Assembly: GCA_033026295.1 (NCBI GenBank)
Contig: CM065176.1
Coordinates: 2,616,501-2,680,500, forward strand
Length of the DNA: 64,000 nucleotides
Direction of reading: 5' to 3'
From: Channa striata
Taxonomy: Eukaryota > Chordata > Actinopteri > Anabantiformes > Channidae
Shown here: positions 36,725-48,490 of the stretch, one piece after another
Numbering within the stretch: the first letter of the stretch is position 1
Layout of the letters: the number at the start of each line of letters is the position of its first letter
Program-made: the position numbers and the translations under genes
Notes under the pieces: generated by a model
Told to the model about the DNA's origin: nothing
The model's database searches: none
Seen by the model: the letters and a program-made list of their open reading frames with translations, nothing else

Positions 36725-36900
36725 CAGTAAAATGTGATGTTACACACTGTACATTTGTAAATTGATTTTGATTTTATTTCATTTAAATTTTTTGCACATT
36801 GCATTGCACATTTTTTTATTGCTTTTATTGCCTTTCATACTTGTGAGCTGTGTAAGTAAATTCCCCTGAAGTGGGATCAATAAAGATTTACCTTATAATC
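36725..36900 (+). mobile_element. Non-LTR retroposon 3' tail (copy 1)
   Basis: TTTTTTGCACATTGCATTGC, then TTGTGAGCTGTGTAAGTAAA and TTCCCCTGAAGTGGGATCAA with TAAAGATTTACCTTAT at the end. The same arrangement recurs at 59680-59840, so this is one dispersed family. No coding sequence. Confidence 0.5.
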
Positions 36901-36930
36901 CTCAATAAGGATTTACCTGACCTTACTAGA

Positions 36931-36935
36931 AATTG

Positions 36936-36985
<50 letters not shown>

Positions 36986-36990
36986 CAATT
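36931..36990. repeat. Perfect 60-bp palindrome around (TA)n
   Basis: AATTGTATTA, about 20 TA units, and TAATACAATT form a perfect inverted repeat with no spacer. It sits directly after a retroposon tail. Confidence 0.92.
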
Positions 36991-37964
36991 AAGACCAGAC
37001 GGCAAACATATCTGGTCTGTACTACAAACTCTATGGCGAAAAATATCGGCCCACCTCCCTCAGACGAGGAGAACATGTGCTTTGAGTTTACCGAGCCTTT
37101 GGAGTGGAGGCCAGTTGGAGCTGAGAAACAAGGCAGCCAGAAAGAGTGCCGAACTGCAAGGGGCTGACTTGGCCTAAGGTGTGTGTGAACACGGAGATCT
37201 GAGGCTTCTCATCTCTGGGTCCGTCCGTGTGCAGCCAGGAGTATGTGTCCATGATTTGTTGTGAACACATGAGGTCATTCCAGATGGGATCTGTTAAAGA
37301 GTCTGCTGCTGAGGGGTCCAGGGTGCGCTTCAGACCAGTGACTGATCCCCATTGTTCAGAATATTCTGCTATTATAGTTTACTGTCATTCATTTCACTAG
37401 CATTACCAGTGGCACTAATGGATATTGATGGGTTAGTATCTAAAAAGCCTATATAATGAGCTAAACTATTTAGCTAGTTAATTCACTTTTTTTATCGTGA
37501 CTAAAAGGTTCAGTTTGATTAAATGTTTATTTATTAGGCTACATTATATTATTGTATGATAACGAACTATTTTCTGCAAATTTGGCAAATTTATGCTTCC
37601 ATCAGCAGCCACAGATGGTACATTTTTGTAGCCACAAGGAAGACAAGCCCTTTTTCAGGATCTTATTTTTATGTTCTTTAATGCCCACTGCTGTGGGCAC
37701 ATAGTTTTCTGCTAATTCTGTTGATAAAACTGCGTCTAGGTTTAAAGGAAAGTGCCATTTCTATTTTATTTGAGGACAGAAATGTCTAATATTGGCTTCA
37801 CAGTTAAAACTGCAAAAGAGTACAAATAAATCACCTTTTGTTTCATTATTGTTGTTGATGTGAAGGTTTCATGATTGATTCTGTATAAACAAAATGCACG
37901 GAGCTGGCAGTTCCCAACAGGCTCTACAGGGTTAAATTTTGGCTGAACAGAATTCCTCATGGAG

Positions 37965-38771
37965 AACCAATGGGAAGGTCATGTTCACACCGCCTTCCCA
38001 CCTGCTTTTGTGTGTGTCATAATTCAGCCCCTCATTCCCACTTCCTCCCCTGGACTTTTATTTTGTTATCCATTTCTCTCCATATCCTGTTCTGTTCTAA
38101 GTTAACTTTACCAATGGCACAATTGATCACTCACCTTGATTGTTTTCACCTGTTACCGCCTGGCTATTTATACCTGCCCTTCATCACAGCTCCTTGCCAG
38201 ATTCTTGTCATTGTCCCCATGTCGTTGCTCCCATGTCGTTGCTCCCATGTCGTTGCTCCCATGTCGTTGCTCCCATGTCGTTGCTCCCATGTCGTTGCTC
38301 CCATGTCGTTGCTCCCATGTCGTTGCTCCCATGTCGTTGCTCCCATGTCGTTGCTCCCATGTCGTTGCTCCCATTGATACTCGCTGTTATTTGGATTACC
38401 GGACTCCCACATTTGCATCACTCAAGCTTTTGGACTTTGCCTGTTTTCCCTGTGGTCTGAGGTTTGGCCTCTGAGGTTTGGTTTCTGGTTTTGGGTTTTG
38501 GTTTTTGGTCCTTGTGTGTTTTGTTTGGTGTTCCTGTGTGTTCAGTTCTTGGTGTTTCCCCGTCATTGTCAGCCTGCCCTGTTTCCCCCTCTCTCTCGGG
38601 TTTTTCGTTTTGTGTTCCCCTCGGGCTGACTTTGTTAGTTTAATTTAGTTATATGTTCACATGGTGTTGTTTTTGTCCCTTTTGTTAATTGTAATAAAGT
38701 TTCACATCCCATTTGTACTCCCTCTCGTTGTTGTTCTTTTGGGTCTTTTAATTCACCAACACTCCTGACAG
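37965..38771 (+). repeat. Possible interspersed repeat containing the 14-bp minisatellite
   Basis: The unit has pyrimidine-rich GTTTTT/TTTGGTTTT stretches, an AATAAAGTTTCACATCCC segment near 38694, and ends ACACTCCTGACAG. This layout resembles a common fish repeat class that ends in a TGACA-type terminus. I could not define both ends. Confidence 0.3.
38216..38374. repeat. 14-bp minisatellite, 11 perfect copies
   Basis: The unit CCCATGTCGTTGCT is repeated 11 times without a mismatch (38216-38369), followed by a partial copy. The unit length is not a multiple of three and contains no stop in any frame, so long spurious reading frames appear on both strands. Perfect identity suggests recent expansion. 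Confidence 0.97.
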
Positions 38772-39029
38772 TGTGTGTGCAATGCACTTTGGCTGTTTGT
38801 AGTTAACTAATTAGCTCAAACGTCAGTCACTAGTTAACCTCGCATCTCACCAGTCAGAACTTACTAGTTAACTAGGAGGGTGAAGATGTTGTTGACCTTT
38901 GAAGCACTAAACTGCACAAGTTTTAAATGAACACAAAATGTGGGAAGCAGGTGGACATTAGAGGTGACAAGTAGACAATGAATAAATAACAAATCCTGAC
39001 ACCGGATGTGCCAATTTACGATGGGAAAT

Positions 39030-39185
39030 GCATTTTCATAGTTTGTTTTTCATCAGAGTAGTAAGGAAGCATTTCAGAGTCTGCTCCTGTGCGTCCAGCC
39101 ATTCGTTGGATTTTTCCATATCCGCCACTCCCTCCATCTTACGGCGATACATACCGTGCAGGGGTTTGTCCTTCCATGAGGGCTC
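39030..39185 (-). mobile_element. Non-LTR retrotransposon ORF fragment (same family as 34.7 kb)
   Basis: The minus strand reads SWKDKPLHGMYRRKMEGVAD, then MEKSNEWLDAQEQTL. This resembles a segment that normally lies just upstream of the 'RAYMERHNQVAG' segment found at 34.7 kb on the plus strand. It is short and broken. Confidence 0.55.
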
Positions 39186-39189
39186 CTGC

Positions 39190-42100
39190 TGTTCTCTGTC
39201 TTGCTCTCTCGTGGATTTTATTCACTAAGCACATCATCTGGAGCATGGAGCCATCTTCCTGATGTATTCATGGGTCCTGGATAGTGGCTCTGACCCAATC
39301 AAAAAATGACACTCGTCAGTGCAGTAAACCCACTACTGAAGCTCATCGGTTTTACGGCTTGGGCCTGGAGACAGAGCAACCTGACACATGCCTTTGAAGC
39401 CTGAAAGTTTTAGCGTTTAATGGCTCCCATGTCTCCTCTTAAAATGGTGGTGTTCCTTGAACACGAAAGCCCTCTTGCTGTGTGAATGTATGTACACTAG
39501 TTACATGATTGCCTGCATGCACAAAGTATTTATTGGGTTATGTGGATGTCAGCTCCTTTCTGGAAAAGAAGCATTTTTAGTAGAGCTCAAGGGCGGGTTT
39601 GAACTTTTCTGGTGAGGGCCCAAAGGTGAAGACATTGGTAACAGGAGATAAAGCTAAAAGCTTTAGCAACACATTTTTCAATAGTGAACTAGGCTGATTG
39701 AAAGTTGCTTGTTATCTGACTCCACTATGTGAAGTTATCACTTCATCTCATTTTTCTTTATATTACACACAGTCTCTGAATATTGTATTTGATGTTTTTT
39801 TGTAAACTCTTGATCTTTTCAGCTTGGGATTACTTAAAGATAAGGACAGGATAAGACTGCGTCTTCAGGGACAGTCTACATGATAGTCTTCGTGTGGACA
39901 TACGCTGTGAGAAGATTTCAGTTATTTCTGGGTGACAGTGCACTGTACTGTAGGATTCTTTGGTGCAGACTTTGTTGATGTGCAATCAGTAAAAGTAGTT
40001 TAATGGTCAGCCCAACTTCCTGTGGTGTAGTTATGGATCCTAGGCACAGAGAGGACACAGACATGCTGTAACTGATGAACGTGGCTACGAGCAGCACAGC
40101 AGGACAAGGGAAAAAGTGCTAAAACTGACACGCTGTATTAGGGGCCCTTCAAACCACTCAGCTCCAGCACACTTTGGGTTGTGATTTTAATTATTTTAAC
40201 ATTAAAATAAGATCAAATTGCCGTGCATTACGTGCAGATCAACAAGACCCATAATGAGTCAAGACCAAGGCAGGGTTAGACCAAGTCAACACTCCAGGAG
40301 CAGACCAATCAAATCCATTGATATGTCAACAATATAATCTTGTTGTATGTGTTTGCTTGTTATTGAATTTCATCAAGGTTTTCTGCAAAATCCACTGATT
40401 TGTGCAGTATTTGCTTCGTGTCTGATTCTGAGTTCTTGACTTGGTCTTGGCCTGCCTTGGTGTAAGGTCAGTGACAAAGCAAAAACATGGTTTTAGAAGT
40501 GATTGCAAACTAAATAAAGAGCTTCAGTACATTAGGACGAGAGTGTAAAAGCATTCAAACCTTTTCAAGCTTTGACTGTGATAAGGAACTCACTGCTGAG
40601 GAAGCAAGGCCTCAGTCAGGTAGGTGAAGAAGACGCCGATGGTCACAGATTCAAATGTCAGGACCAACATAAGCTGAGAGCTTTGTGGCTGCTTTATGTG
40701 AAGAATGACACAGTCTCAACTTTGGGGAAATACGTTTTCTAAGTATGAATGTGTTCATTTACAGTGAGAGCCAATTTCTTAAAAAATGATCAGCAGTGTC
40801 CAGCTGTAGAGGAGCACGTCAGTGACATTTTCAGCACTTTCTGTGTGTCGTAATGCACCGAAACAAAGCAAGTGCAAATAATGGAAATTGGTTTGATTAT
40901 TCAAGGCTGTGCTGACTCCACTGATTTTCCCTTTAGTTTTTCCACTGTTTATCCACTTTTCTGTATTTTGCCGATTAGTGTTTGTGTTTGAACTGTATTG
41001 AAAGAGAAATGAAATGTCATGCAGTATAGCAAACAAGGTTTGTGATTTTAGGAATTTTGCACATCAAAGACAAAGGATAAAATGCTGCACATGGGAATGA
41101 ATCAAGAAAACGCTTGTAGGAAATTTTTTTTTCGTTATTTCAGCAGGTCGTCTCAAAGAACAGCAGGGTTTGTCCTCTTTTGTAAAATCCCCTCGAGGTG
41201 CTAGGATATCGATAGATGCGTTTTGTACTGCATGTTGGGCAGTGACTTTTTGTTTCTGTTTGTGTTTACTGGTTTAAAAACGCGACTTCAGAGGAGAACA
41301 ATTCTAAATCATTCCGTGAAGAGGGGGATTGGACCCAGTGAAATAACAGGATAGAAATCGACACGGAGCCTCAGAGTGAAGAAGTGGCTCACAGTGGCTT
41401 CATTAGATAGATATAACTACAACTCAGCCACTACTCCTATTACATGTTATGATACAGACCAATGTTCCAGCGTCACTGAAACAACCAAAAACGAACGGTC
41501 TGTGAACTGAATGTCTTAAACACTGATGTGGATCAAAGTAACAAAGGTGCTGGTACACACACACATACTTCTTGTGTGTTCCTCTCCAGCCAATTACCTC
41601 CCTCAGATCTTTAGACCAGGCTGATTCCCGACAGGCTGCAGCGTGTGACTTCATTGCTTACAGGAAGTAATCAGCCGTCTGCACATGGCACTTTGTTTGT
41701 GTCTCAACTTCCTTGATTATTGTGAGACACGACTCCCATAAATTATCTAAAAAAAAACAACAAACGCTTAAAATACTTAAAATCCCCGCAGAACAGCAGG
41801 AGTCAAAGTAGTCCAATAAAGGCAGAGCCATATTTGCACGTATTCACAGGTCACATGTCTCATCCAGGTGTGATTAGTGAAGGGCATCGGCTTCACCTGT
41901 GTTGATAGTTTTGTTTACTTTTTATTATTATTATTAATATTACTGGTTTGGTCAGAGCCCCGTGTGTGTGTGTCTGTTCTTGTACTCAGGAAAGACACTT
42001 GGCCCATCTGTTCAGCGGAGGAAAGAGGCATCGATGTAATACTGCATTGAGATTACGTTTCTATTTATGAATTCAACTAATCAGACAAACCCTTTTTAGC

Positions 42101-42265
42101 ACTCAAAGGCGTCCAAGAAGCTGAAAGATGGCACACATCCTTCAGTTATGTTTGTCTGATCTAATATCAGTCTCATGTGTTATTGGATCCTGATTAATCC
42201 AGTGTGTGTGTGTCAGGGATAGTTAAAACTCCCTCAAAGACCTTTTCACACATCTCCCCCTACAA
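39190..42265. other. Intergenic, no gene seen
   Basis: No family-level coding similarity, RNA gene or clear repeat boundary was recognised. Short CA/GT runs occur near 41554 and 41960. Confidence 0.55.
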
Positions 42266-42423
42266 CAGTGCTTCTCAGTTATTTTCTGTGACGCCCCCCC
42301 CCTAGCAAAAAGAAAATCAATTTGCGCCCCCCCCCCTTTATTCTAGTACGGCAAAAAAAGCATGTTCCCCAGGGTCACACACGCCACCCCCTGGGGGCGC
42401 GCCCCACTATTTGAGAAGCACTG
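42266..42423. mobile_element. 158-bp hAT-type MITE with 8-bp target duplication
   Basis: The terminal inverted repeats are CAGTGCTTCTCA and TGAGAAGCACTG. The flanking octamers are CCCTACAA (42258-42265) and CCCTATAA (42424-42431), one mismatch apart. An 8-bp duplication and CAGTG...CACTG ends are hallmarks of hAT elements. The interior is C- and G-rich with homopolymer runs and no coding sequence. Confidence 0.88.
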
Positions 42424-44139
42424 CCCTATAAGCTCGTTTGACAAGAGACTGGGTGAGACAATTCTCACCCAGAAAACACTGACAACAGGGAGCAGTGCAG
42501 AACAGATGAACATTTATGTTTGCACATATTTTATTAAAGAATAACACATTGTCACTTTATTAACGACTAATTAAACAACAATTTGCTTCATTGTCTTCTT
42601 TTGTGTATGTTTGCATGTAGTCGTTTCTGCGTCACAAATAAAAGTCGAAACAAAATTACACACACGCACCAATGAACACGCGTATTAGTGTAAAAGGAGA
42701 AAGAACTGGACAACAATACAAATACAAAGAATTATCTAGAGATATCTAAATAGAGTTCATGATTTCGAATCATTCACATAAATAAACATAGTTTTTAAAA
42801 ATTGTTAAATTTTCTCAGTGTCCTAATTTCAGTCCTTGGATTTAGATCATGTCCACAAAACAATAAAAACGTGACACAAAAGCTCATTTTGCCCTCACAC
42901 AACACAAACTTTTACACTCATAGTGACTGACGAGGTACTACACACCGACTCTGATCGTCTCTGATCCAGATCTTTTATGGACGGATAAGGTAAGTATTAT
43001 GTGTCACGTTTCCCTTTAGTTTAACACGGTTACGTGTGTCCTCGGTCACTGGTTTTGAGCTGATATTAAATAGTTGATCGAGTTGATCGATTGGTCATCC
43101 GGAGGTTTTGTCATGTAGATACGTACTTGAAGCTTGTTTGTTGTGTTCAGCGTTTTGAGAAGGAAATGTGTTTTCTCATTACAGAAAATCAGTGTGTTGG
43201 CATTTGAAGAATGCGCTGCAGGCCCGTTCGTCTGTTCCACTGACTCGGGTTTGAACTAATGCATGTCAGCAGCTGAAAAACCCAGAGCACACCACACAGC
43301 TGTGGCATCAGTGTGTCCAGGTAAGTCAAACCCGTCAAAGCACTGGCTCCACAAAACCTCTTTTAGCTTTGGGTCTGGGACGACGGCGTGACACATCCTG
43401 GTAATCTGTCATTTAGATTTCAGTGTCTTACTTGAGGGCCCTTCAGTGTGTGGATGGGAGGAGCTGGGAACTGAACTCCTGACAACCTGCTCTGCCTCTA
43501 AAACCGCAGCTCAGAATAAGCTTCTGATGAGTCTGAACTTTCAGATGCACAGTCTGATGATGGAGGCGCTTTGCCATTACTGGCACTTAATGGTGCTGAA
43601 CTCTGCTAAACCACCATTACACTCATTACAGTGAAACGATGGAAATCTTCTGGCACATTTCAAGCTTAAAAATCCACAAGAACTCAATGTAGAAATATCA
43701 TAAACGTTAAACATTATGTGTGAATGACAGGTATTTCATAGTCTGTATTGTAGCCCGCTCATTTATTTGTCTGTCCATCGGAAAGATTCTGTCTAAGTTA
43801 CACATTTGTTGGACCTAAAATGTAAAATAAGAGGCTGCATGTTTGGACGGCTGAGAATCGTGTCTGGTCTGTGGGTGGCGGGCTGTGCGCGGACTCCCAT
43901 GCAGCCCGACCAATGTGTTGCCTTTGTTGTGGCCGCATTGGCAGAGTTCTGCTGATGACTCAGATAAAAGGCGCTTGTTGATGCTCTGGGAAACCCAACA
44001 GCACTGAGGTGAAGTGTCCTATGGTGATATGCTTTGGTCTACCTCCACGCTGAGCATCAATAAATCAAGTCCTTAGGTTTTTTAGCCACAGCTGTTCAAC
44101 AGAACCTTCAGTCGACGGTGAAAATTAGACCTTAGTTTC
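42424..44139. other. Intergenic, no gene seen
   Basis: A short AT-rich area around 42.5-42.8 kb has AATAAA-like motifs on both strands but no associated coding exon was found. Nothing else recognised. Confidence 0.5.
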
Positions 44140-44780
44140 AGTTGTGGGTTTCCATTTACAGCGTTCTTTAAGTTGCTTAAACGATAAAGCCCATCCTCTG
44201 AACCAAATTCTCATTTCCACAGTCAAACGCCCTTTGGCCAAACTCTTCCCGTACTTAGACACAATTTACAAAACTCTCAGTCACAAAACATATTTCACAC
44301 TTGTGTTGCAAGACTATGAACACTGGCAGCAAAACATGAAGACAACTTCAGCAAAATGATCCAATGAGGCCGGAGAATGGTGGCACATGTACGTCCATGG
44401 GGTAGAAACATACAGACGAGGAAGAGTCGGTGTGAGAGCTGATGGACGAGGAAGACCAAGAACAGTCACTACTGAGGAAATTCTGGATTGTGGACCACGA
44501 CGCTGTTCATGGGATAACAATGAAGAAAGCAGTTGCCTGTGATGTGGATGAAGTGAATTACAGGGATTGTGCATTAATGTCATTTTCTTTTTTTTTTTTT
44601 ATTAGGACACTGCTAAATATGCTCAATCACTTTGACTATGATTTTTTTTATTGCATTTACAGTAAACATGGCCCGGATGCTGTGTCTGATATTATCTGAT
44701 GTGTATAACAAATGTTCTGAACTCATTGTTTAGTTTTGAACATGTTATATCTGGTTCTCAAGTGATAGTAATTAAATGAA
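44140..44780 (+). mobile_element. Probable DNA-transposon remnant (IS630/Tc1-like)
   Basis: A plus-strand reading near 44410-44470 gives RRGRVGVRADGRGRPRTVTT followed by EEILD, resembling the basic N-terminal part of IS630-like fish transposases. The catalytic core is absent. Boundaries are approximate. Confidence 0.35.
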
Positions 44781-47120
44781 CTGAACAAACCCCCAGGGAC
44801 CCACCGGACCACACAACACAAGAGATATTGCACCAAGTTCAGCTTAGCTTGTGTGAAAAGTTCATCTGGGATGGAACTGAAATTAAGTTGTGTGCACAGG
44901 TCATTAAATAGGCCAGCGGAAGTTGGAGGAAAGTACCAGGGAGGCTGGGCGAACAGATGGCGGGGAGGGAAAGGGCCGTACCTGCCTTAAAATAAATTGA
45001 AGTTGGGAAATTGAAGTCATGGCTGGATAGAATGATCTGGGATGTCATGTATGTCTTGAGCTCACAGAGTCGGCTTGGTGGAGAAGAAATTACTGATTGA
45101 ATATTGTATTGCTGATTTTGATATTGTAAACAGTTAAGTCAAAGAGATTGCGTGCGACTAAGCCAGGTTCACTAGACGAAGGAGCTTGTTGGTTCAGTTA
45201 GTGACTCACAGTTTGAACCTTTTACAGCCATGCCGACAGCTGTTAGCTCCCGTTAATAGCGTCACTTTGTTAACATCTGTAGTCTCAGGCCTGTGCAGGT
45301 GCGAGTTTAGATGCAGCAGGGGAATGAGCTGGTGGATGCCTGCTCTACTTCCTGCAACTGATCCAATCAAATCGTCTCCTTAAGGTGAAATTCTCCCAGC
45401 CTTACACCCACTGCAGAGCAATTAATCACACACAGTTAGACAACAATGACAAAAAAAAATTATTTGGTTATTTTTGCACTATTTATTCTCTGCAAGTAAA
45501 AATATCTTTTCAAAGTGCATTAGTACAATATTGAGTTGGCACACAGTAGGTGTCTTTCAGTTTTTGTCACACCCACATCAGTCACTACATACACAAATCC
45601 ACTTTGAACATAACAACCACTGTTGCTTCCGTGATCTTGAAGAGCTCCTGACATCAGAAAAGCAAAATGATCCCATGTTGAAAATGATCCACTCATGTAT
45701 GAGACAGTTTGTAAGCTACAGTACACTGGTCATCATCACTGTAGACCTCAAGTCAATATTTAAATGGGAAATTACATTTGTATTTGTAATGATGGCTGAT
45801 ATTTTTTCTTCACGTGAACTCAGAATAACGCAAATGTGCAGTTTATTGGCATGGCATTGCCGTTGGTGTGCATGTAATCCTTTCTAAATACATAAAGATG
45901 TTATTATCTATTATGTGATGATTTAAAGATGGTTCGGCTTACTCCCATAAAAAATGTGTGATCATGAGAAAAATACATTTAGGAAGCAGATTATTAAATT
46001 TAGTCTGCAATGAGAATGTAATAAACACAAATAATTATACCTATGTTCTGAAGCAGACAGCAGTCACAGAGGCATATTTATTTAAATGTATTAACGTGTA
46101 ATTAGCAATAAAGTTTGTTTACCAAAACCAAAAGTCTAATCAAGTTCTATTTCAATAATCCAGTCTTCTCTGAGGCAAATCTGTCCACTGGGCTAAAGCA
46201 ACAAAACTTGATTTGAGCTGAATAACAAACCAAAGGTATTTTTGGCACAATAAGCTGATTAAGACCTTTGTTTCATAAGTTTGATGAGTAAATTAAAGAT
46301 TTCTCAATAGGAACAGTGTAAAGAAATAAAAAGTATTTTTATATCCAAACCTATTTCTCAGCGAATGAGTGCAAACTGCTGCTCTCTGCTTTTACACCTA
46401 TGGCCTCTTGTAAACACATGATCATGTTCCCTGCATTTGTAAAACCAGACATTTTTAAATGTAAAATAACTTTAGAATCATTATAATAACATTTTAACTG
46501 AGAAGAATACAATAAAAACAAATTAGTTACATAAACCTCAAAAATAAAGAAAAAACTTGAGAAAAACATATACGGCAGGTGGAAATCTCACCCTGCAGAC
46601 ATACACACAATGTTTGAACTTGAAACACCTTTTGCTGTATGAGCTTTCAGATCCAACCGCAAACTTCCTCTCTTGTTGTGGAATAGTTCATTTCTGCTTT
46701 TCAGTCAGTCACTTTGTAATAATGGCTTCATGTTTCCCTTGGCTTTATCATAAAATAATGTGCTTCAGTAAATATTTGGCAAATGACTATTAAACTACAA
46801 CCCTCTCCAAAAAGTGAGACATGGACTCTGACAGCATGGATTGGTCTCGTGTTTTTTGTTCATGCCACAATGACACTGACTTTGCGCCAGGACTGAAAAA
46901 AGTCTGATGCATCAATAGGACATCTGTACATAAGGCCTAAAATATGTTATTCAAACCTGCAACAAAAGCAACAAATACAATGTTCATCGTGTTATGATAT
47001 GTATTACAATCTTGGACTTTTCTGAATTAAAGTGTAAGGTACAGGGAGCCACGTACAAGAAGAATAGTTAGGAAGTCTGTTTAGGCATTAAACACTTTTA
47101 CCAGCTTATGATTTGAACGA
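44781..47120. other. Intergenic, no gene seen
   Basis: AT-rich. A 137-codon frame at 45474-45887 (plus) has no family resemblance and no good start. Part of this stretch could be distal 3' UTR of C11orf24, since AATAAA on the minus strand occurs near 45480, but nothing proves it. Confidence 0.45.
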
Positions 47121-47121
47121 C

Positions 47122-47148
47122 AAAAAAAAAAAAAAAAAAAAAAAAAAA
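47122..47148. repeat. Poly(A) run of 27
   Basis: An uninterrupted homopolymer, possibly the tail of an old retroposon; no body was recognised. Confidence 0.9.
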
Positions 47149-47742
47149 TCTATGGCCTAGTCCTGATCATACACAAGAAACTGCCAGGAAACAAACACTG
47201 CATAGCTGAAATGTCACAGCATGATAACAGTGAAAATATAAGACCAAAAAAAAAAAAAGCACGATATTTGGGAAACCGTCATCTTTGCTGTGAACCCCAA
47301 TTAAATGAGAAGATGTGACATCAGAGTTTTTCCGCTCAATTTCTTATGTGCTGTTACTGGCCCTGTTAATGAAACACCCCAAACCCCATCTACCAAAAGA
47401 CAGACATCTGTCACAACTAGAAACCTGTTGATGAACCTTCAGCAAATTTTTTATACAACTTGGTTCATTTTCAATGTGATGCGTTTAGACATAAACAAAC
47501 CACTGCTGTCCAAGTAATTCATAATTCTGATGTAAACGATGTAATCCATTTGTTGGCCTTGTGTTTGTGGTCAGTACAAAACTAGGGAAAGTCACATCTC
47601 AGACCTAATATTCACAAATACGGTTTGGTCCTTTAAAACAATTCCATGGTGCAAAATCTTACACTGTACGGGTTACATTCAAACTAGATGTTTTGGAAAG
47701 GAACATGTGTTAATGAAGATGACACTTGTGTATTACTACATC

Positions 47743-47797
<55 letters not shown>
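47743..47797. repeat. (GA)n microsatellite
   Basis: About 27 GA units with a single phase slip near 47762. It lies 23 bp before the foldback MITE. Confidence 0.93.
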
Positions 47798-47802
<5 letters not shown>

Positions 47803-47819
47803 TCCAGGTAATCACCACA

Positions 47820-48298
47820 TACACTCAATGGCCACTTTATTAGGTATACCTGTACATTCTAATACAATCCAATACAGCAGCTCTGCCATGAATTCTGATT
47901 TTACAAGGTTCTAATTTGTCAGTTTTTATGTTGGAACTCTCACAAAGATAATAATTCTAATATGTGTTTATGACTCAGGTCAAAGTGGTTAGTGGACTAA
48001 TAGTGGATGGCATTACAAGAGGAGGTGCCTCTAATGTTTTGGCCACACCGTTCATTTTAAACACTGTGGCCAAAACATTAGAACCATCTCTTCTTCTAAT
48101 GCCCTCAAGTACAACTCCACTAACCACTTTGACCTCATAAATGTGTCATAAACACATATTATAATTATTACCTTTGTGAGAGTTCCAACTTAAAAAGTGA
48201 CAAATTAGAACTTTGTAAAATCACAATTCATGGCAGAGCTGCTGTATTGGATTGCTTTAGAATGTACAGGTGTACCTAATAGGTGGCCCGTGAGTGTA
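47820..48298. mobile_element. Long foldback MITE (arms about 230 bp)
   Basis: The left end TACACTCAATGGCCACTTTA is mirrored by the reverse complement of the right end, TACACTCACGGGCCACCTAT. The arms stay paired through segments such as CAGCAGCTCTGCCATGAATT, TTGGAACTCTCACAAAG, ATATGTGTTTATGAC and CTAATGTTTTGGCCACA, meeting at about 48055. No coding capacity. The 'GGCCACTTTATTAGGTACACC' type terminus is widespread in fish genomes. It lies 192 bp beyond the C11orf24 stop codon. Confidence 0.9.
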
Positions 48299-48490
48299 GG
48301 TTCCTTAATACAAGCCATATTCCAAAAATCTAGAATAGTGTTGAGCAGGGTTAGTGACTGCCTGGTAGTCAGTTCAACAGGCCATTGGTCAGCTCGTTGG
48401 CGTGTAACTGCAGCCAGGACTCGAGCACATTATCAGCCAGTCAGTCTTCAAACCAAGCAAACTCTGAGTAGTGCTTGGCATCTTCCTCCT

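Noticed and set aside
38136..38474. Long overlapping reading frames on both strands with a 14-residue protein repeat
   Set aside because: They are a by-product of a stop-free 14-bp minisatellite; all three frames give the same repeat and there is no family resemblance.
45474..45887. 137-codon plus-strand frame
   Set aside because: No good ATG or family resemblance; composition is that of the surrounding AT-rich intergenic sequence.
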